From Alphaproteobacteria bacterium (GTDB lineage Bacteria; Pseudomonadota; Alphaproteobacteria; Micavibrionales; Micavibrionaceae): a stretch of DNA of 45,472 bases. Below are positions 41,803 through 45,472 of this stretch, piece after piece. The position numbers were made by a program, and so were the translations under genes. The stretch lies in assembly GCA_021775965.1 (NCBI GenBank), contig JAJFGV010000039.1:1-45472 (forward strand), given 5' to 3'. The notes beneath the pieces were generated by a model. The model saw nothing but the letters and a program-made list of their open reading frames with translations. It did no database searches and was not told the DNA's origin. Every line of letters begins with the position of its first letter. The first letter of the stretch is position 1.

Positions 41803-42101
41803 GTGTCTATATCAAAAGAAGTGACGCCTGTATTCTTAAAAGAGTCTTTCTCGTGCTCTCGTTCCCAATGTCCTTTGATTTCTTCTACAACTCCCATAAT
41901 GAGGCTAATGTCGTAGTCATCTTCAGGTGTTTTAAGACCTTGGGAAGTTTCCTGCAAAAGTAATAGCGCTTCCGTATATAGACCGTCTTGCGCCATTAAG
42001 TCTGCCTTTACACAAGTATCATAAACAGGGCCAAAACTAATTGTGGAGCCAGTTTCCTGGTAAGGGTCTTCTTGATTAAAAGCGGACAAGTCTATCGTCA
42101 T
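41799..42101 (-). CDS. Small acidic protein, unknown function
   Basis: The 100-residue cytoplasmic product has AAGGAG before ATG 42101 and no membrane or signal segment. It starts MTIDLSAFNQEDPY and has one long helix (TCVKADLMAQDGLYTEALLL) resembling a TPR-like helix pair, then an acidic loop. No family recognised. Convergent with sppA at overlapping stops, 27 bp downstream of the HAD gene. Confidence 0.7.
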   Translation of the reverse strand: MTIDLSAFNQEDPYQETGSTISFGPVYDTCVKADLMAQDGLYTEALLLLQETSQGLKTPEDDYDISLIMGVVEEIKGHWEREHEKDSFKNTGVTSFDIDT

Positions 42102-42128
42102 AAGTTGCTCCTTTCAGTTTACTCAGTT

Positions 42129-42896
42129 TCAAGCCGCCAGCTCACCCGATTTCTCCGGCGGTGCTTTTTTTTTACTTTTGGGGGTGGGCTCTGGCGCTTT
42201 ACCCAGCATTTTCTCCAGCCGTGCTTCCATGTCGTAATAGGACATGATGATGTTCTCGGGTGAAAAGCCTTTTTCGACAATGGCCACAGCGGCATTGACG
42301 CCATAGGCAATTGGTTCGGTCTTGCCGGGAATGTGGTCCGTTAACATCTGCGCCGCGACCACGTCTTTGTGGCGATCGCCAATATACCAGATGACGTCAT
42401 CTTCGCCGGGCGTGATGTTCATGCGTTTGAGTGCCAGCAATAATGCCTCTGGGCTTGGCTTGGATTTGTGGACCTCTTCGCGGAACACGGTCGCGCCGAA
42501 ATAATCCTCGAGATCGAATTTGGTCATGATGTCATGGCCATACCCTTTGCCGAGACCGTTGCTGATCATCGCCATCGGAATGTCATGGGCGCGCAGCAAA
42601 TCCAGCACATCGTAAATGCCGGGGCAGGGCTCGACAATTTGGTCGACTTCCTTGCGGCGAACTTTGTGGAGCGCACGGTGAACCAGCAAACGCGGTTTGC
42701 GGCGCGGCGGAATATGTTCGGGCGGCGGCAAAAGCGGATCTTTGGCGCGGCGGCGAAAAAACCAGCCGAAGAATTTCGCGCACATATAATAGGCATCATC
42801 GAGACGCTCGAGCACCGGCAACACCCACGGATTGATGTGACGCACCGCGGTGCCGTCCATGTCGAGAATAACGATTGTGGGGGTTTTTAAGCTCAT
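42129..42896 (-). CDS. HAD-superfamily phosphatase with basic cap insertion
   Basis: Haloacid dehalogenase-type hydrolase of 255 residues. Motif I is VILDMDGTAV (Asp12, Asp14), motif II lies in MAMISNGLG, motif III Lys in VHKSKPSPEALL and motif IV in WYIGDRHKDV. Between motif I and II is a basic, Pro-rich stretch (FRRRAKDPLLPPPEHIPPRR, about 46-65) not usual for phosphoglycolate phosphatases. It ends in a Lys/Pro-rich tail. The substrate is unknown. Start ATG 42896 with GGGAA; longer frames upstream run into the preceding gene. Eight bases downstream of the 91-residue protein gene. Confidence 0.88.
   Translation of the reverse strand: MSLKTPTIVILDMDGTAVRHINPWVLPVLERLDDAYYMCAKFFGWFFRRRAKDPLLPPPEHIPPRRKPRLLVHRALHKVRRKEVDQIVEPCPGIYDVLDLLRAHDIPMAMISNGLGKGYGHDIMTKFDLEDYFGATVFREEVHKSKPSPEALLLALKRMNITPGEDDVIWYIGDRHKDVVAAQMLTDHIPGKTEPIAYGVNAAVAIVEKGFSPENIIMSYYDMEARLEKMLGKAPEPTPKSKKKAPPEKSGELAA
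42131..42173 (+). terminator. Possible plus-strand terminator after sppA, inside the HAD gene end
   Basis: AAGCCGCC (42131-42138) can pair with GGCGG-T-GCTT (from 42157), one bulge, then nine T (42165-42173). It is also the complement of the Lys-rich end of the HAD protein, so the T-run may be only coding. Confidence 0.35.
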
Positions 42897-42904
42897 TTCC
42901 CAGA

Positions 42905-43180
42905 TTATCCGCCGTTTTCCGGGCGATGTCCAGTCAATATGGCCCGCATATAATGCCGTTGTAGGCGCAGAACCCGGCGTAAATTCCGCATTTCTGCACC
43001 GTAAAAGCCATGTTTTTTGGCGTTTTGGCTGGTTTTGGCTTTGCCTTCGGGTGTTTTTGGGCCTGTGGAATGCTCCCATAATCTGCTTTTTCGAGCCAGT
43101 TTGGCACGATCTTCCCGGTATTTTGGCGGGTAAGGCCTTCTTTTCTTGCGCTTTTTCGGCTTCGTAAGTTCGTTACTCAT
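42905..43180 (-). CDS. Basic small protein with STGPKTPEGKA motif
   Basis: The 91-residue, very basic protein carries HSTGPKTPEGKAKTSQNAKK followed by HGFY, a motif found in many uncharacterised proteins of Proteobacteria, Acidobacteria and Planctomycetes and usually read as nucleic-acid binding. It continues with RNLRRVLRLQRHYMRAIL. The N-terminus is almost all Lys/Arg/Pro. No ribosome site precedes ATG 43180; instead its ATGA overlaps the stop of a 21-codon ORF. Eight bases before the HAD gene, so probably the same transcript. Confidence 0.8.
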   Translation of the reverse strand: MSNELTKPKKRKKRRPYPPKYREDRAKLARKSRLWEHSTGPKTPEGKAKTSQNAKKHGFYGAEMRNLRRVLRLQRHYMRAILTGHRPENGG

Positions 43181-43242
43181 TTTTTTCGGGAGGGGGCTGG
43201 GCCTCTCTTTTTTTGTTTGGGGTTGGTGGGTTCGTTTGTCAT
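43177..43242 (-). CDS. 21-codon leaderless ORF coupled to the STGPKTPEGKA protein
   Basis: ATG 43242 lies six bases after a near-perfect promoter and reads MTNEPTNPKQKKRGPAPSRK plus one Lys before TGA (43179-43177). The TGA overlaps the next ATG as ATGA. The peptide resembles the start of the following protein (MTNEPTNPK versus MSNELTKPK), suggesting duplication of the 5' end. Probably it brings ribosomes to the second gene, which has no Shine-Dalgarno. Confidence 0.5.
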   Translation of the reverse strand: MTNEPTNPKQKKRGPAPSRKK

Positions 43243-43248
43243 GCGGGA

Positions 43249-43277
43249 ATTGTAGGGTTATTTTCCTATAATGTCAA
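43249..43277 (-). promoter_or_regulatory. Strong housekeeping promoter, leaderless architecture
   Basis: Minus strand TTGACA (43277-43272, perfect), 17 bp, TACAAT (43254-43249, 5/6). Six bases separate the -10 from ATG 43242, so transcription should start on or next to it. It would drive the 21-codon ORF, the 91-residue protein and probably the HAD gene. Confidence 0.75.
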
Positions 43278-43295
43278 GGATCTATTATCAGGATT

Positions 43296-43709
43296 CTATT
43301 GCGTGCGCGTCTGCTGATAAATGAACGCCCGGATGTCGTGCTCTTCGTAGCGGCTGAACTCGATGTAATGGGCCTGTGCTTCCTTTGCATTTTCGGAAGA
43401 GCAGCCTTCTGTCTTATGGGCGTGATCAAGCCGGTATTGAATATTGTGACGGCGCTCGAGAATTTTGGTTTTAATCCGCTCCGGATTGTTTGTCGGTTCG
43501 GCGCTTTTTGTTTCGGCAAAAAGTTCATTGGCAACCAATTCCAGCGCTCCTATGAATTTTTTATCGATGGCGCCTGTTTGGCTCTCGCAATGACGGTAAT
43601 AGGCAAAAGCCGCCTCGTTCATATCAAAGAAGCGGAGCAAAAAAACGACTTTTTGATTGGGGGCGGCGCTGGCGATCGGGCTAAAAGCCATGATCAAAAG
43701 GAGAGTCAA
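43296..43709 (-). CDS. Small secreted protein, unknown function, unusual start
   Basis: The 137 residues read TTG-initiated MTLLLIMAFSPIASAAPNQK, a signal peptide with cleavage after ASA. The rest is a helical, charged domain with two cysteines (HCESQTG and EGCSSEN). No family recognised. The frame is open further upstream (ERNIVRIAL before TLLLI), which would give a better signal with positive charges, but there is no ATG/GTG there after the in-frame stop, only ATT/ATC/GTC. True start is unresolved; ATG 43691 would remove most of the signal. Confidence 0.6.
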   Translation of the reverse strand: MTLLLIMAFSPIASAAPNQKVVFLLRFFDMNEAAFAYYRHCESQTGAIDKKFIGALELVANELFAETKSAEPTNNPERIKTKILERRHNIQYRLDHAHKTEGCSSENAKEAQAHYIEFSRYEEHDIRAFIYQQTRTQ

Positions 43710-43834
43710 TGCAATACGGACGATGTTTCTTTCTGTTTACGTATGATCATTGTGCGCGCAAATGCGGGCAATAGCGAATTGTTTCGATAAAAGCGGGTGG
43801 ATTGGCGGTTGGTAAGAGTGGGGTGCTTCGCAGC

Positions 43835-44197
43835 TTATAACTCATGTTCCTTAACAATGAACGCGGAAGAGTTGGCGTGATCGATAAAATTCTGCTCATC
43901 TTCCAGCAGCGCGGCGCCTAATTTTTGGCCCTCCGGTGAGCTCATTCCCGCCATGAGATCTTCTTCTGAATCAAACCACACTTCTGCGACGCCATCATAT
44001 TCCGGCTGCATATTTCTCGAATTTCTGAGCCCTTCGTTTAAAGGGGTGTCGACAGTCAGAGACTGCACATATTTTTTAGCCCGCATAGCGTCCGCGTTCT
44101 CCATGAAGAAGGGGCCATGTTTATTCATCCAGTAATCCTGAAACTGCTCGCGGGTCATATCCGGATGCCGGCGTAGACACATAACAAACTTGATCAT
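43835..44197 (-). CDS. EthD domain protein
   Basis: The 120-residue ferredoxin-like dimeric protein fits the EthD family: MIKFVMCLRRHPDMTREQFQ, DYWMNKHGPFF and the C-terminal FIDHANSSAFIVKEHEL. Family members act in ring-cleavage or ether degradation or simply as small dimer proteins. AAGGAC precedes ATG 44197, lying within the end of dxs; the two are two bases apart and probably cotranscribed. Confidence 0.88.
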   Translation of the reverse strand: MIKFVMCLRRHPDMTREQFQDYWMNKHGPFFMENADAMRAKKYVQSLTVDTPLNEGLRNSRNMQPEYDGVAEVWFDSEEDLMAGMSSPEGQKLGAALLEDEQNFIDHANSSAFIVKEHEL

Positions 44198-44199
44198 TT

Positions 44200-45472
44200 C
44201 TATTGTCCTTGTGTTGTAAGGGCGGCTTCCACAATATGTTTCGCGTTGAGCTCGGCTTCTTCGTATTGCTCTATGGGGGCGTTGTGGTCCTGGAAGCGGT
44301 CGGGCAGGTGCATGGTTTTGATCTTACAGGCACCAAGCAGGTCTTCGCGGGCGAGGAATTCCAGCACAAACGAGCCAAAGCCACCGCGGGAGCCTTCCTC
44401 TATCGTGATCAGTTGGCTGTGGTTTTTTACCAGTTGTCTGATCAGGTCTTCGTCGAGTGGTTTGGCGAAGCGGGCATCGGCGACGGTGACGGAAATATTC
44501 TTTTTCTCAAGAATTTTTGCGGCGAGCAGCGCTTCGGGTAGGCGCGCGCCGTAAGACAGGATCGCAACGTCGGTGCCTTCCTGGACGATTTTGCCTTTGC
44601 CGATTTTGAGAATTTTGCCGGTCTCGGGTAGATCAACCCCTGTGCCTTCGCCGCGTGGGTAGCGGAAGGCAATCGGTCCGGCGTCGTAATCGACGGCTGT
44701 GCGCACCATATGCACCAGCTCGGCCTCATCACTCGCGGCCATCAGCACAAAATTCGGCAGGCAGCCAAGATAGGCGATATCAAAGGATCCGGCATGGGTT
44801 TGACCATCAGCGCCGACAAGGCCCGCTCTGTCCATCGCAAAACGCACGGGCAGATTTTGAATGGCGACGTCATGGACGATTTGATCATAGGCGCGCTGCA
44901 AAAATGTCGAGTATATTGTGGCGAAGGGTTTGTAGCCTTCGGCGGCGAGACCGGCGGCAAAGGTCACAGCGTGTTGTTCGGCAATGCCGACATCAAACAT
45001 GCGGTCCGGGAATTCTGCGCCGAACGTGTCCATGCCTGTTCCTGAGGGCATGGCGCCGGTAATGCCGATGATTTTATCGTCTTTGCGGGCTTCTTTGATG
45101 AGGCTTTGGGCGAAGACTTTTGTATAAGCCGGTGTCGTTGGTTTGGATTTGGCCTGTGCGCCGGTAATGACATCAAATTTTGCGACACCGTGCATTTTGT
45201 CAGTGGCCATCTCGGCAGGCTCATAGCCTTTGCCTTTTTTTGTGACTACATGCAGGAGGATGGGGCCTTTTTCGCTGTCGCGTATATTACGGAGGACGGG
45301 CAGTAGGTGGTCCATATTATGACCGTCCAGTGGGCCAATATAATAAAACCCCATATCTTCAAAAAATGTCCCGCCGCCCCCTACTGTATTAGAGAGGGCC
45401 ACACGAGCGGCCTCTTCGGCACGTGCCGCGGCTTTTTTGATGGGGGGTGGCATGATGGAGACAATTTTTTTT
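44200..45472 (-). CDS. dxs: 1-deoxy-D-xylulose-5-phosphate synthase, N-terminal part cut by window edge
   Basis: First enzyme of the MEP isoprenoid pathway; joins pyruvate and glyceraldehyde 3-phosphate with TPP. The reading frame stays open to the window edge, so ATG 45453 is internal. The visible part begins in the linker before [20 protein letters not shown] and includes the pyrimidine-domain [35 protein letters not shown], and the C-terminal [17 protein letters not shown]. The TPP-phosphate domain is outside the window. It feeds the polyprenyl synthase encoded at 13966-14985, though not linked. Confidence 0.97.
   Translation of the reverse strand, partial: KKIVSIMPPPIKKAAARAEEAARVALSNTVGGGGTFFEDMGFYYIGPLDGHNMDHLLPVLRNIRDSEKGPILLHVVTKKGKGYEPAEMATDKMHGVAKFDVITGAQAKSKPTTPAYTKVFAQSLIKEARKDDKIIGITGAMPSGTGMDTFGAEFPDRMFDVGIAEQHAVTFAAGLAAEGYKPFATIYSTFLQRAYDQIVHDVAIQNLPVRFAMDRAGLVGADGQTHAGSFDIAYLGCLPNFVLMAASDEAELVHMVRTAVDYDAGPIAFRYPRGEGTGVDLPETGKILKIGKGKIVQEGTDVAILSYGARLPEALLAAKILEKKNISVTVADARFAKPLDEDLIRQLVKNHSQLITIEEGSRGGFGSFVLEFLAREDLLGACKIKTMHLPDRFQDHNAPIEQYEEAELNAKHIVEAALTTQGQ

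Noticed and set aside
1-45472. tRNA, rRNA or tmRNA genes
   Set aside because: No cloverleaf with T-loop GTTCRANNC and matching arms, and no rRNA stretch, was noticed on either strand by eye.

Overview
The window reads as a chromosomal segment of an alphaproteobacterium with a compact genome. It has the C4 route to heme (5-aminolevulinate synthase), hrcA-grpE-dnaK divergent from rph-rdgB-hemW, a DUF2007 gene next to a polyprenyl diphosphate synthase, a YgfZ/GcvT-like protein, FabI, and a free-standing C-terminal domain of the alphaproteobacterial Suv3/MgpS-like helicase. An IcmD/DotP-like protein and many small lipoproteins and secreted orphans fit a Micavibrio-like or Rhodospirillales-related lineage, but the genus cannot be fixed from sequence alone. 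No rRNA, tRNA, CRISPR array, phage or complete IS element was seen.

Layout. 1-4126 (minus): dnaK (cut by the window edge), grpE, a periplasmic orphan and hrcA. 4213-7231 (plus): rph, rdgB, an IcmD-like protein and hemW. 7173-10400: a large secreted orphan (minus), then the helicase C-terminal domain protein and a Rap1a/Tai-like periplasmic protein (plus). 10406-13429 (minus): a tight five-gene copper-type metal operon (HMA protein, outer-membrane barrel, MerT/MerC-like protein, CsoR, permease) with a CsoR-type palindrome inside its promoter. 13571-19203: receiver protein, polyprenyl synthase, DUF2007, GNAT, ppdK and an unlisted 49-residue membrane protein. 19200-25454: ygfZ, lipoprotein, YejA-like binding protein, macro domain, adenosine kinase, TetR and ribokinase-like genes. 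25584-30640: hemA, a motility-like trio (receiver, unknown, YjfB-like), a TPP enzyme, a lipoprotein and phhB. 30729-32322: a zincin-fold protein that lost its zinc ligands, a 150-bp inverted-repeat element and a Cys-rich secreted orphan. 32328-36970: htpG, pdxH, a 17-kDa antigen-type lipoprotein and a 498-residue orphan. 37157-41802 (plus): a tight fabI-YCII-thioesterase-aroC-sppA run. 41799-45472 (minus): small orphans, a HAD hydrolase, EthD and dxs (cut by the edge).

Three patterns run through the window. (1) Several promoters place the -10 hexamer 6-8 nt before the start codon, predicting leaderless mRNAs (hrcA, htpG, a 21-codon ORF at 43242, possibly others). (2) Five convergent gene pairs overlap by exactly four bases, sharing a CTAA/TTAA/TTAG/CTAG stop palindrome. 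(3) Divergent genes share elements: one TTGACAA serves both hrcA and rph as -35, and a single CATG holds both start codons of the yejA-like and macro genes.

The best candidates for a second look are the self-contained metal operon with its visible operator, the inverted-repeat element at 31158-31307, the leaderless/coupled ORF pair at 43177-43242, and the macro/adenosine kinase/ribokinase neighbourhood.
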